A DNA stretch of 64,000 nt, from assembly GCF_019443105.1 (NCBI RefSeq), contig NZ_JAHZIJ010000001.1, forward strand, positions 248,001 to 312,000. Direction: 5' to 3'. Shown one piece after another: positions 29,773-38,033 of the stretch. The notes beneath the pieces were generated by a model. It ran no database searches. It had not been told where the DNA came from and saw nothing but the letters and a program-made list of their open reading frames with translations. Source of the DNA: Paenibacillus oenotherae. GTDB lineage: Bacteria > Bacillota > Bacilli > Paenibacillales > Paenibacillaceae. Made by a program: the position numbers and the translations under genes. How positions within the stretch are numbered: position 1 is the stretch's first letter; every line of letters starts with the position of its first letter.

Positions 29773-30450
29773 TCATACAGGCTTGGGCATCCCCGCCCCG
29801 GAGCGGATTACCTGCAGCAATTGCTGACAAACCAGCTTGTTCCCCTCCTTGTTCAAATGCTGGTCGTCCGGCAGTAAATATTGCTGCGGATCATGCGGAG
29901 AAATATGGGAGGCCAGATCGACGTAATGAATTTGATGATGGTCAGCTATGCAGGACAAGACATGGTTGTAATCGGCTATCTGCTGCAAAATGCCAGGATA
30001 CCGCTCCTCCATCTTGCAGGACGTCGGCGCAATCCCGATTACAAGCAAATTCGTTTCCGGGCGCCGCCGCATATGTTCCACCAGCTTGAGACAGCTCTTC
30101 GTGAAGGTTTGAATGTTGACATAGCTCCTGCCCTCCAGCTCTGCCCTGTACCAGCAATCGACGATGCCAATATGCAGAATAAGGTAATCCGGTTGAAAAT
30201 AGTACAGATGATCCTCGATTTGATGCAGCACATCCAGAATCGAATAGCCTCGCTGCGACCGGTTCTGGACGCTGACGGCATACTCCGGGTATTGCCTTGC
30301 AAGTGCCAGATTCAGCAAATACCCGTAAGTGTCCGTATACGAAATCGCCAGCCCGCGCTCAGTGGCAGGATCGAAGGCTTTGATCTGATGCGGCCTCGGA
30401 AGCGAGAGTGAATTGCCAGCCAAAACAAGCAGCATGCTTTTCGGCTCCAT
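29773..30450 (-). CDS. SGNH/GDSL-type hydrolase with a GNS variant
   Basis: A 225-residue protein with the SGNH layout. The N-terminal block reads LAGNSLSLPRP (GNS instead of the common GDS, Ser14). The central YLILHIGIVDCWYR corresponds to block III. The C-terminal PDDQHLNKEGN carries the DxxH catalytic pair. No signal peptide is visible, so it acts in the cytoplasm. Its place directly behind a siderophore-binding lipoprotein suggests a role in siderophore or acyl ester hydrolysis, but citrate-amide siderophores have no ester bonds, so the substrate is open. Confidence 0.65.
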   Translation of the reverse strand: MEPKSMLLVLAGNSLSLPRPHQIKAFDPATERGLAISYTDTYGYLLNLALARQYPEYAVSVQNRSQRGYSILDVLHQIEDHLYYFQPDYLILHIGIVDCWYRAELEGRSYVNIQTFTKSCLKLVEHMRRRPETNLLVIGIAPTSCKMEERYPGILQQIADYNHVLSCIADHHQIHYVDLASHISPHDPQQYLLPDDQHLNKEGNKLVCQQLLQVIRSGAGMPKPV

Positions 30451-30537
30451 ACGACTCTATCCCGCCTCCTTCGCGTTCTTATTGAAATGCTGGAGATTGC
30501 TTCGGTTCGTTTTGCTTGGTATGCGGTTGCTTTCGCC

Positions 30538-31560
30538 CTACTTCAGCCCAAAGAATGTGTACAAATCCTGCAGGAGCAGCTGTGCAGCCGTGCTTCCTCC
30601 GCCCAAATTCCAGATGATCGGATTCGCCAAGAAATAATTGCCATCCTTCACCCCTCTAAGGTTGCTCCATAGCGGATGGGAGGTCCAATCTGCCTTCGTC
30701 TTGGCATCTTCTTCAGATGTTCGGGATATATCAAATATATAGTCGCCGTCCAATTGTCCCATCTGTTCTTTCGTATTCAGGGTCACGGCTGTCTTGCCCT
30801 CGACCTGCTGCGCCTTAGGCCGCGCCAAGCCAAGCTCGTCAAAAATCTCGCCGGCGAAGCCCGACACATAGAACCTGGCTGTTCCGTCAGACTCGAACCG
30901 GACAATCGACATTTCCTTCCCGTTCAGCTGGTCGCCCAGCTTCGCTTTGAAATCAGCAACGCTTGCGTTCCAATCATCCATAATTTTGGCGGCCGCATCC
31001 TGCTTGCCTAGCGCTTCGGCGGCAGTCGCCAGATTTGCTTTCCAATCAAACAGCTTCTCCAGCACAATGGTTGGGGCAATGTTGTTAAGCTGGGAGTAGA
31101 TTTTTTCATGGCGCGACTTGGCGGCGATAATAAGATCAGGCTTAAGCGATACGATCGCCTCCATATTGGGCTGCGTTTCCTCGCCCAAATTCTCTACCCC
31201 CTCCATACCTGCGCGCAAATACGCATACCACGGCTTCTCCTCCCATGATTCAACAGCGCCGACAGGCTTGACACCCAGCGCAACAGCGATATCCACCATA
31301 CCATTGAATAATACAACGACACGCTTAGGCTCGCCCTTTATCGTCGCCGTCCCCATAGCATGCTGAATGCTTCGCTCGCCTGCCGCTTCCGTGCCAGCCG
31401 AGTTGACCGTCCCGGCTCCCGCCTGCTCATTCGTCTTCCCTGCCGCCGGCTTTGACTCCCCTGTCCCGCCTGCTTGATTGGTGTTGTTCCCTCCGCAGCC
31501 AGCGGCGGTTAGCAGTACCGCCAGCAATACGAGCAATGTTGCAGCTTTCATTTGTTTCAT
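30538..31560 (-). CDS. iron-siderophore ABC transporter substrate-binding lipoprotein
   Basis: A 340-residue lipoprotein. The signal peptide ends in the lipobox LLTAAGC (Cys22) and is followed by a flexible G/N/T/A-rich linker. A helical-backbone FecB/FhuD-type fold follows (RVVVLFNGMVDIAVALGVKPVG, SLKPDLIIAAKSRHEKIYSQL, MGQLDGDYIFDISR). It would bind ferric siderophore outside the membrane, most likely the citrate-type product of the island. No permease or ATPase gene is adjacent, so it must use a partner encoded elsewhere. Fur box 31648-31666 and a CATGGAC motif lie directly upstream. Confidence 0.92.
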   Translation of the reverse strand: MKQMKAATLLVLLAVLLTAAGCGGNNTNQAGGTGESKPAAGKTNEQAGAGTVNSAGTEAAGERSIQHAMGTATIKGEPKRVVVLFNGMVDIAVALGVKPVGAVESWEEKPWYAYLRAGMEGVENLGEETQPNMEAIVSLKPDLIIAAKSRHEKIYSQLNNIAPTIVLEKLFDWKANLATAAEALGKQDAAAKIMDDWNASVADFKAKLGDQLNGKEMSIVRFESDGTARFYVSGFAGEIFDELGLARPKAQQVEGKTAVTLNTKEQMGQLDGDYIFDISRTSEEDAKTKADWTSHPLWSNLRGVKDGNYFLANPIIWNLGGGSTAAQLLLQDLYTFFGLK

Positions 31561-31647
31561 CTCTCTCTTCCTCCCGGTTATCGATCACTGTTTATTGGCC
31601 TTGGGCATCCTGCAAAAATGATAGAGACACCCTGCACCTTTGATATT

Positions 31648-31666
31648 GATTATGATAATCATTATC
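31648..31666 (-). promoter_or_regulatory. Fur box of the siderophore-binding protein gene
   Basis: GATTATGATAATCATTATC differs from the 19-bp consensus at one position only. It lies 88 bases before the lipoprotein start codon. Confidence 0.93.
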
Positions 31667-31697
31667 ACTCACAATGATAGCCTTCCCGGTTCCGAAA

Positions 31698-31714
31698 GTC
31701 CATGCACATTTTTA
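31698..31714 (-). promoter_or_regulatory. CATGGAC motif upstream of a Fur box, possible AraC operator (site 2)
   Basis: Minus strand TAAAAATGTGCATGGAC, 31 bases before the Fur box. It agrees with site 3 at 16 of 17 positions. A partial upstream copy (CAAAAACGCACAGAC) could form a direct repeat, as AraC proteins often require. Confidence 0.55.
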
Positions 31715-31775
31715 CCCCTCTGTCTGTGCGTTTTTGTCCTATGAAGTGACAGCCGTTCCATAACAGGCATGATTG

Positions 31776-33107
31776 TTAACGGCATTGTTTTCCTTCCGGC
31801 CGTTTCAATCCATAATGCTCCCGCAGCGTACAGCCGGAATATTCCTTGCGGAACAGACCGCGGTTTTGCAGCTCCGGCACTACCTTGTCCACGAAATCCT
31901 CCAGCCCTGCGGGCAGACTGGATGGCATCAGATTGAAGCCGTCTGCCGCGCCATTGACGAACCAACGCTCCAGCTCATCCGCGATTTGAACCGGTGTTCC
32001 AGTGAATGAATAATGGCCGCGAGAAGCTGCTGTCCGAAACATGAGCTGCCGGATCGTCAGCCCTTCTCTTCTTGCCATCTCCACGTACAATTGATGCCTG
32101 CCCCGATGGCCGTTAATCGTCTCCTGAAGAGGCAGCTCCGCAATTGGAAGCTGCTCATCCAGTGGATACTGCGACATGTCCGTATTGAACATATTCGACA
32201 GCCGCTTCAAGCCGTACTCCGTCTGGATCAGCTCCTGCAAAGCATCTTCCTTGTCCTTCGCCTCCGCTGCCGTATCGCCAATAATCGCACTGAATCCCGG
32301 CAGTATCTTCACTTCATGGAAGGTGCGGCCATAGCGGGCCAGGCGGGCTTTGAGATCAGCATAGAAATGCTGTCCGTCCGCCAGCGTATTCTGTGCCGTG
32401 AAGACAACCTCCGCCGAACGGGCAGCGAACTCCTTGCCGGCTTCCGATGCGCCCGCCTGCACCAGCACGGGGTAGCCTTGCGGGGGGCGCGGAAGGTTAA
32501 GAGGGCCCCGAACAGCATAGTAGCTGCCCTTATGGTTCAATTCCCGGATTTTCTCAGGATCGGCATACACTCCGCCCCGCTTGTCCGCTACTACCGTATC
32601 GTCCGCCCAGCTATCCCACAGCCCCTTGACGACCTCCAGAAACTCATCGGCCCGTTCATAGCGCTCCCCATGCGCCGGCAGCCGTTCATCGGCAAAGTTC
32701 GCAGCGGTCACATCATTCGTGGACGTCACGATATTCCACGAGGCGCGGCCGCCGCTAATATGATCCAGAGAAGCGAATTGCCTGGCTACATGAAAGGGCT
32801 CGTTATAGGTCGTCGAAGCCGTTCCGATGAGGCCGATCCGCTCCGTACACATCGCCAGCGCAGCCAATAGCGTAAACGGCTCCATTCCCTGCAGCACTTT
32901 ATAGGCGATCGTTGGCGGCAAATTATAGGTGTCCGCGAGAAACAGCGAATCCAGCTTGCCGCGTTCAGCGGTTCGCAGAAGCTCGCGGTAATAGGCGAAA
33001 TCGGTTACGCCTTGCGGGCTGCTCTCATCCAGCCGCCAAGCGGCCTCGTGATGCCCATTGCCCATGGCGAACAAATTCAGATGCATCTGCCGGCTGGCCT
33101 CTTTCAT
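31776..33107 (-). CDS. LLM-class flavin monooxygenase (NtaA/SnaA/DszA family), copy 1
   Basis: A bacterial-luciferase-like TIM-barrel monooxygenase of about 443 residues. It shows LDSLFLADTYNLPP, LLAALAMCTERIGLIGTASTTYNEPFHVARQFASLDHISGGRASWNIVTS in pieces, and the RGPLNLPRPPQGYPVLVQAGAS segment of the NtaA group. These enzymes use FMNH2 and oxygen to oxidise nitrogen or sulfur compounds such as nitrilotriacetate. I chose ATG 33107 (GGGGGAGG three bases upstream) over 33134, which overlaps the preceding stop. It is third in a tandem of three close paralogues. Confidence 0.9.
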   Translation of the reverse strand: MKEASRQMHLNLFAMGNGHHEAAWRLDESSPQGVTDFAYYRELLRTAERGKLDSLFLADTYNLPPTIAYKVLQGMEPFTLLAALAMCTERIGLIGTASTTYNEPFHVARQFASLDHISGGRASWNIVTSTNDVTAANFADERLPAHGERYERADEFLEVVKGLWDSWADDTVVADKRGGVYADPEKIRELNHKGSYYAVRGPLNLPRPPQGYPVLVQAGASEAGKEFAARSAEVVFTAQNTLADGQHFYADLKARLARYGRTFHEVKILPGFSAIIGDTAAEAKDKEDALQELIQTEYGLKRLSNMFNTDMSQYPLDEQLPIAELPLQETINGHRGRHQLYVEMARREGLTIRQLMFRTAASRGHYSFTGTPVQIADELERWFVNGAADGFNLMPSSLPAGLEDFVDKVVPELQNRGLFRKEYSGCTLREHYGLKRPEGKQCR

Positions 33108-33130
33108 GATCCTCCCCCTCATCATCCCTG

Positions 33131-34489
33131 TCATTGCTGCCTGACCGCTTGTTCATGGCTATGTCTCCAGTTCCTGCAAGGTGGCCTCTTCAGACCATAA
33201 TGATCCCGCAGTGTGAACCCCTCGTATTCTGTACGGAACAGCCCCCGGTTCTGCAGCTCCGGCACAACTTTATCAACAAATTCCTCCAGGCTGCCAGGCA
33301 GATAAGGCGGCATCAGATTGAAGCCGTCGGCTGCGCGGTTCATGAACCACCGCTCCATCTCGTCCGCGATTTGCACCGGCGTGCCCGCCATTGCGTAATG
33401 GCCGCGTGACGAGGCTGTCCGCATCATCAGCTGCCTGACCGTCAGCCCCTCCCGCCGTGCCATGTCCATAAACAATTGATGACGGCCGCGATGGCCGTTA
33501 ATCTCCTCCTGCTTCGGCAGCTTGTCGAACGGAAGCGGCTCGTCCAGATCGAAGACGGACATATCCGTCTTGAACACATTGGACAGCCGGCTCAGGCCAA
33601 ACTCCGGCTGGATCAGCTCGTGCAGGCTGTTCTCCTTCTCAACTGCCTCCGCCTCCGTGTCCCCGATAACCGCACAGAAACCCGGCAGCACTTTCATCTC
33701 CCAGGACGAACGACCGCATGCGGCAGCGCGTGCGTGCAGATCCGCGTAGAACCTCCGGCCATCCTCCATCGTGTTCTGTGCCGTGTATACGACCTCCGCC
33801 GAGCCTGCTGCGAATGCCTTTCCGCTGTCCGAGGCGCCTGCCTGAACTAGCAGCGGATGGCCCTGCGGCGGCCGCGGCAAATTAAGCGGGCCGCGCACAG
33901 CAAAGAAGCGGCCCTTATAATTCAGCTGGTGTATGCGCTCCGTATCGGCGTATACACCTTCCGTCTGATCGGCAAGCAGGGCGTCGTCCTCCCAGCTGTC
34001 CCACAGCCTCTGCACCACCTCCAGAAACTCGCCTGCCCGCTCATAACGCTCGGAATGTGCGGGCAGCCGCTCATCCGCGAAGTTGGCAGCTGTTACATCA
34101 CTGGTCGAGGTGACAATATTCCACCCCGCTCTGCCGCCGCTGATGAAATCCAGAGACGCGAATTTGCGCGCTACATGGAAGGGCTCGTTATAGGTCGTCG
34201 AAGCCGTTCCGATCAGACCGATCCGCTCCGTGCACATCGCCAGCGCCGACAATAGCGTGAAGGGCTCCAGGCTCATAAGCACCTTGTATTGGATTGTCGG
34301 GGGAAGACCGTAAGCATCGGCCAGAAACAGCGAGTCCAGCTTGCCGCGTTCTGCAATATGCGCCAGCCGCTTGTAATAATCGATTCCCGTCACATGATCC
34401 GGTGCGCTCTCATGAAGCCGCCAAGCCGCTTCATGGTGGCCGTTGCCCATGACGAACAGATTCAGATGCATCATTCCATCCCGTTTCAT
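33131..34489 (-). CDS. LLM-class flavin monooxygenase (NtaA/SnaA/DszA family), copy 2
   Basis: About 452 residues, highly similar to its two neighbours throughout (MHLNLFVMGNGHHEAAWRL, LDSLFLADAYGLPP, FISGGRAGWNIVTSTSD, RPPQGHPLLVQAGASDSG). The frame is open to 34567, overlapping the upstream gene. ATG 34489 is supported by GGAGGG six bases before it. It is a middle member of the tandem and depends on reduced FMN from a reductase partner. The C-terminal HSHEQAVRQQ tail differs from the other copies. Confidence 0.9.
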   Translation of the reverse strand: MKRDGMMHLNLFVMGNGHHEAAWRLHESAPDHVTGIDYYKRLAHIAERGKLDSLFLADAYGLPPTIQYKVLMSLEPFTLLSALAMCTERIGLIGTASTTYNEPFHVARKFASLDFISGGRAGWNIVTSTSDVTAANFADERLPAHSERYERAGEFLEVVQRLWDSWEDDALLADQTEGVYADTERIHQLNYKGRFFAVRGPLNLPRPPQGHPLLVQAGASDSGKAFAAGSAEVVYTAQNTMEDGRRFYADLHARAAACGRSSWEMKVLPGFCAVIGDTEAEAVEKENSLHELIQPEFGLSRLSNVFKTDMSVFDLDEPLPFDKLPKQEEINGHRGRHQLFMDMARREGLTVRQLMMRTASSRGHYAMAGTPVQIADEMERWFMNRAADGFNLMPPYLPGSLEEFVDKVVPELQNRGLFRTEYEGFTLRDHYGLKRPPCRNWRHSHEQAVRQQ

Positions 34490-34502
34490 CCCGAGCCCTC
34501 CA

Positions 34503-35870
34503 TTATGTGAATGACCGCGAAGCAGACGCATGTTCTCTGCCATATTCTCGCCAGGACGGCCGTGCAAGCCCGTAATGGTCGCGCAGCGTCAAGCCGGTAT
34601 ATTCCGTGCGGAACAGACCGCGGTTCTGCAGCTCCGGAACGACTTTGTCCACGAAGTCATCCAGCCCTCCGGGAAGATAGGGCGGCATTAGATTAAAGCC
34701 GTCCGCCGCACCCGTTCTGAACCAACGCTCCATCTCATCGGCAATTTGGAGCGGCGTGCCCGCAATCGCATAATGTCCTCGCGACGATGCCGTCCGCATG
34801 ATCAGGTCCCGGATCGTCAGCCCCTCCCTGCGCGCCATGTCCAAATAAAGCTGATGCCTTCCTTTCTGCGAGTTGATCTCGGCAGTCTCAGGCAGTGCGT
34901 CATAGGGCAGCGGCCCATCTAGCGGATAGACGCTCAAATCGATTTTGAACAAATTGGACAGCCGATACACGCCGTATTCCGCTTGTGTCAGGCCGTGCAG
35001 CTCAGCTTCCCTCTCTCTGGCCTCCGCCTCGGTATCGCCGATTATGGCGCAGAAGCCTGGCAGCACTTTGAGCTGATCGGCCTGGCGGCCGTATTTTCTC
35101 ATCCGCGATTTCAAATCCGCATAGAACAGCCGTCCGTCTTCCAGCGTGTTCTGGGCAGTGAATACCGCCTCGGCTACTTTAGCCGCGAACTCCTTGCCCG
35201 TATCGGACGCTCCAGCTTGCACTAGCAGAGGATGGCCCTGCGGCGGCCGGGGAATGTTAAGCGGCCCGCGCACAGCGAAAAATTTGCCCTTATGGTTGAG
35301 CGGATGCAGCCTGTCAGGGTGAACGTAGATGCCCGCCGCTTTATCGACCGCCAGCGCATCATCCTCCCAGCTGTCCCAAAGACCGCGAACCACCTCCACA
35401 AACTCATCCGCACGCTCGTACCGCTCCTCATGCCGGGGCAGCCCCTCGTCCCGAAAGTTAAAGGCTGTTGTGTTGCCTGTCGAAGTGACAATATTCCAGC
35501 CTGTCCTGCCGCCGCTAATATGATCCAATGAGGCGAATTTGCGTGCAATATGGAAGGGTTCGTTGTACGTTGTGGATGCCGTTCCAATTAGACCGATCCG
35601 TTCTGTAGCAACAGCCAGCGCAGAAAGCAGGGTGAACGGCTCCAGCCCTTGCAATACTTTATAGCGTATCGTCGGGGGAAGGCCGTAGGCATCAGAGAGA
35701 AACAATGAATCCAGCAGCCCGCGTTCCGCCGTTTGCGCAAGCCGCTTATAGTAGTGAACATCCGCCGCTTGGCGTGGCAGCGTATCCCTATGCCGCCATG
35801 ACGCCTCGTGATGTCCGGTATTGAGAATGAACAAATTGAGATGAAGCTGACGTTCCGTTGAACTCATCAC
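34503..35870 (-). CDS. LLM-class flavin monooxygenase (NtaA/SnaA/DszA family), copy 3
   Basis: A 455-residue paralogue, first of the tandem in transcription order. It keeps LFILNTGHHEASWRH, LDSLFLSDAYGLPP, HISGGRTGWNIVTSTGN and RPPQGHPLLVQAGASDTG. A GTG at 35870 with AAGGAG seven bases upstream is preferred, with an ATG one codon later. It follows the nitroreductase by about 80 bases in a probable operon controlled by the two Fur boxes beyond 36600. The three copies are alike enough to suggest local duplication followed by substrate specialisation. Confidence 0.9.
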   Translation of the reverse strand: MMSSTERQLHLNLFILNTGHHEASWRHRDTLPRQAADVHYYKRLAQTAERGLLDSLFLSDAYGLPPTIRYKVLQGLEPFTLLSALAVATERIGLIGTASTTYNEPFHIARKFASLDHISGGRTGWNIVTSTGNTTAFNFRDEGLPRHEERYERADEFVEVVRGLWDSWEDDALAVDKAAGIYVHPDRLHPLNHKGKFFAVRGPLNIPRPPQGHPLLVQAGASDTGKEFAAKVAEAVFTAQNTLEDGRLFYADLKSRMRKYGRQADQLKVLPGFCAIIGDTEAEAREREAELHGLTQAEYGVYRLSNLFKIDLSVYPLDGPLPYDALPETAEINSQKGRHQLYLDMARREGLTIRDLIMRTASSRGHYAIAGTPLQIADEMERWFRTGAADGFNLMPPYLPGGLDDFVDKVVPELQNRGLFRTEYTGLTLRDHYGLARPSWREYGREHASASRSFT

Positions 35871-35952
35871 TGCATCGCTCCTTATATGCCGGCAGTGCCG
35901 AATTAATCAAGAAGAGAGTACCTATGCAGGCCATGATGTACGTATTCACGTA

Positions 35953-36540
35953 TTAATGTGCGGAGCGGGTATCACGAATCGTCAAATAATGGGCAGCGTC
36001 CGTGCGCGGCCGTGGCTCGGGAATAAGCTCCGGATATCCGATATGCAGGAGCCCGACGATCTTCTCCCCTGCAGCAACGCCCGTTCTCGCCCTGAAGCGG
36101 GGATCATAGATGAACGGATTCGTCTTCCAGACGACGCCGATTCCCTCTTCCCAAGCCGCAAGCTGGAAATTCTGAATCCAGCAGCAGACCGCGGCATAAT
36201 CCTCCTCCCACTGGCGCGGGCGGGGATCCTCCTTCATCACAACGAGCAAATGCAGCGGAATATGATTGAAGTAATTTCTCTTTCCGTCACCGTATTGCTC
36301 TCTTTCCGCTGCCGACAATGCTTCCAGCATCGCTTCCGCCAGCTCGGTCCTGGCTTCATTCTTATACAGAATGAACCTCCAGGGCTCCCGGACACCGTGG
36401 TTCGGCGCCCATACCGCAACATTGAGCAGCTGCATTAGAAGCTCCATCGATACCGGATCGCTCTTGAATTGCCGAATCGTTCTTCTCGCTTTAATGACCG
36501 CCGCTGCCGGGCCGCCAATATATCCGTTATTTGCCTTCAT
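35953..36540 (-). CDS. nitroreductase-family flavoprotein
   Basis: About 196 residues with the nitroreductase fold: IKARRTIRQFKSDPVSMELL near the N-terminus, VWAPNHGVREPWRFILYK (substrate/FMN contacts) and the YAAVCCWIQNFQLAAWEEGIGVVW helix. Such enzymes reduce nitro groups, quinones or flavins with NAD(P)H. As first gene of the Fur-controlled monooxygenase operon it may supply reduced flavin. The ATG at 36540 gives family length; the frame is open to 36624, but that extension runs into the Fur box and is unlikely to be translated. Confidence 0.85.
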   Translation of the reverse strand: MKANNGYIGGPAAAVIKARRTIRQFKSDPVSMELLMQLLNVAVWAPNHGVREPWRFILYKNEARTELAEAMLEALSAAEREQYGDGKRNYFNHIPLHLLVVMKEDPRPRQWEEDYAAVCCWIQNFQLAAWEEGIGVVWKTNPFIYDPRFRARTGVAAGEKIVGLLHIGYPELIPEPRPRTDAAHYLTIRDTRSAH

Positions 36541-36611
36541 CCTGAATCCCCAATCTACGCGAAATATAAATGATAGCATCACTGGCAGAGGCCATTTCGC
36601 ATGCCTTGCGA

Positions 36612-36626
36612 GAATGATTATCATTC
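36612..36626 (-). promoter_or_regulatory. Fur box, proximal, of the nitroreductase-monooxygenase operon
   Basis: GAATGATTATCATTC is a perfect 7-1-7 palindrome of Fur type, 72 bases before the nitroreductase ATG. It fits the 19-bp consensus less well at its outer ends (about 14 of 19). Confidence 0.75.
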
Positions 36627-36735
36627 AGATAGGTAGATCATACTGGGACAGTGTTTCATTTGTACATGCATTCTTTTGTCTCAAAAGCTGGTCATTTTTG
36701 CCCATTGACCCGAATCTCAATTCCCTCCTTCAAGT

Positions 36736-36754
36736 GATAATGAATTTCATTATC
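36736..36754 (-). promoter_or_regulatory. Fur box, distal, of the nitroreductase-monooxygenase operon
   Basis: GATAATGAATTTCATTATC is a symmetric match to the Fur consensus at 16 of 19 positions, differing only in the centre. It lies about 110 bases upstream of the proximal box. Having two boxes suggests two promoters or tight repression. Confidence 0.88.
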
Positions 36755-36779
36755 AAATATAACGGACGGTTGCACTCCC

Positions 36780-36796
36780 GTCCATGAACATTTTTA
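36780..36796 (-). promoter_or_regulatory. CATGGAC motif upstream of a Fur box, possible AraC operator (site 3)
   Basis: Minus strand TAAAAATGTTCATGGAC, 25 bases before the distal Fur box. It is nearly identical to site 2. Confidence 0.55.
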
Positions 36797-36866
36797 TCCG
36801 ATTCGCTTCCTCATCAGTAAAAATATTACACCAGTGTGTACGTTGTTCCACTGACAAAATAAGCAA

Positions 36867-36909
36867 AAGCCGCTCTCCGACTCAACTAATGAGTCCGCAA
36901 GAGCGGCTT
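36867..36909 (-). terminator. terminator of yhaM
   Basis: AAGCCGCTC and GAGCGGCTT close a hairpin with an inner GACTCA/TGAGTC stem. On the minus strand it continues TTTGCTTATTTTG, 16 bases after the yhaM stop. Confidence 0.88.
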
Positions 36910-36924
36910 CTTGAAAGATCATTC

Positions 36925-37887
36925 TCATTTCATCTCCCGTGAGCGATAGATCTGCTTATTCTCCAATATTCTGACTGGCGCTGTCCATTCCTCCGTATCC
37001 GGCATCGTGCTTACCGCGTCCTCAACGGCTTGCAGCTTGGCATCCAGCTGATCGATGTAATGGAGGGCAACGGCCTCTGGAATTTGCGGCTGAACCGGGC
37101 TCCCCCACTCTCCCAAATTGTGATGCGATAGAATCATATGATGCAGAATAATGACCTTCTCGGAATCTACTGCAAGCCCAAGCTTTATGGCAGCCTCCGT
37201 TACCCAGTTCGCCGCGATGGACAGATGTCCCAGCAGCTTGCCGGTAAAGCTGTATTCCTTCACAATGCCGAGCTCGGCCGTTAATTCATCGGTCTTGGCA
37301 ATATCATGCAAAATGATGCCTGCGCGAATGAGATCAGGATTCAGGAACGGACGCTGCTTCGCAACGAACTCTCCCAATTCCAGCATCCGGACAATATGAT
37401 AGGCGAGCCCGGAATAGAAGGCATGATGCATCGCTTTGGCCGCAGGATAATGCATGAGCTTGTCCTCTACCCGGGAAATGCAGACATTGACGATGTCCCT
37501 GATCTCGTCATCTGCAATGCTTTCGGCAGTACGCTTGATCGTATGTACGAGATCGACTGGCAGAACCGGTGCAGATCGGATAAAATCAGTCAGATCCTGA
37601 TGATCATGCTCGGCCGCAGGGCGTATCTGCATAATTTTGAACTGCGGCTTGTCCCGATAGATTTGAACGATCCCCCTCACCTTAACGATCATCGGTGCAA
37701 TGAAGGTATCCTTGTCTCTTGAGGACGCATCCCAGAATTTGGACTGAATCTCACCGCTCTTGTCTGCCAATACCAAATCCATATAGTCTTTGGGCGGTGT
37801 TGCGTTCGTCTGTTTCGCCTCGGCGCTTTTCAATAAATAAAAGCCTGTAATTTCGTCGCCTTCAACAAATGTTTTGATCTGTGTCAT
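36925..37887 (-). CDS. yhaM: 3'-5' exoribonuclease YhaM
   Basis: A 320-residue protein. An N-terminal OB-fold nucleic-acid-binding domain (about 10-95) precedes an HD phosphohydrolase domain (about 160-290) with HDIAKT and the H-x-LSHH metal site. YhaM is a Mn-dependent 3'-5' exonuclease of Firmicutes acting on RNA, and on DNA in vitro. Length and motif order match the family. It is monocistronic, ending at the terminator at 36867-36909 and divergent from the small peptide gene at 38034. Confidence 0.94.
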   Translation of the reverse strand: MTQIKTFVEGDEITGFYLLKSAEAKQTNATPPKDYMDLVLADKSGEIQSKFWDASSRDKDTFIAPMIVKVRGIVQIYRDKPQFKIMQIRPAAEHDHQDLTDFIRSAPVLPVDLVHTIKRTAESIADDEIRDIVNVCISRVEDKLMHYPAAKAMHHAFYSGLAYHIVRMLELGEFVAKQRPFLNPDLIRAGIILHDIAKTDELTAELGIVKEYSFTGKLLGHLSIAANWVTEAAIKLGLAVDSEKVIILHHMILSHHNLGEWGSPVQPQIPEAVALHYIDQLDAKLQAVEDAVSTMPDTEEWTAPVRILENKQIYRSREMK

Positions 37888-37946
37888 CTTGTAATCTCTC
37901 CTAGCTCCTCGTTGTTGCAGTTCTCAGCCAACTATCTTTTTCTTGA

Positions 37947-37976
37947 TTATGACATAATGAAAATGTTTTGTCATAA
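37947..37976. repeat. 8-bp inverted repeat between yhaM and the 26-residue peptide gene
   Basis: TTATGACA (37947-37954) is mirrored exactly by TGTCATAA (37969-37976), centres 22 bases apart (two helical turns). This spacing suits a dimeric regulator controlling the divergent pair. No consensus was recognised. Confidence 0.45.
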
Positions 37977-38033
37977 CAAATAACGGCTCTGCATATACAT
38001 CTAGTACAGCCCAAGCGAGAGGAGGTGAGGGCA

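Noticed and set aside
36540-36624. N-terminal extension of the nitroreductase to 36624
   Set aside because: It would start inside a Fur box and add a stretch not seen in the family; ATG 36540 gives the expected N-terminus.
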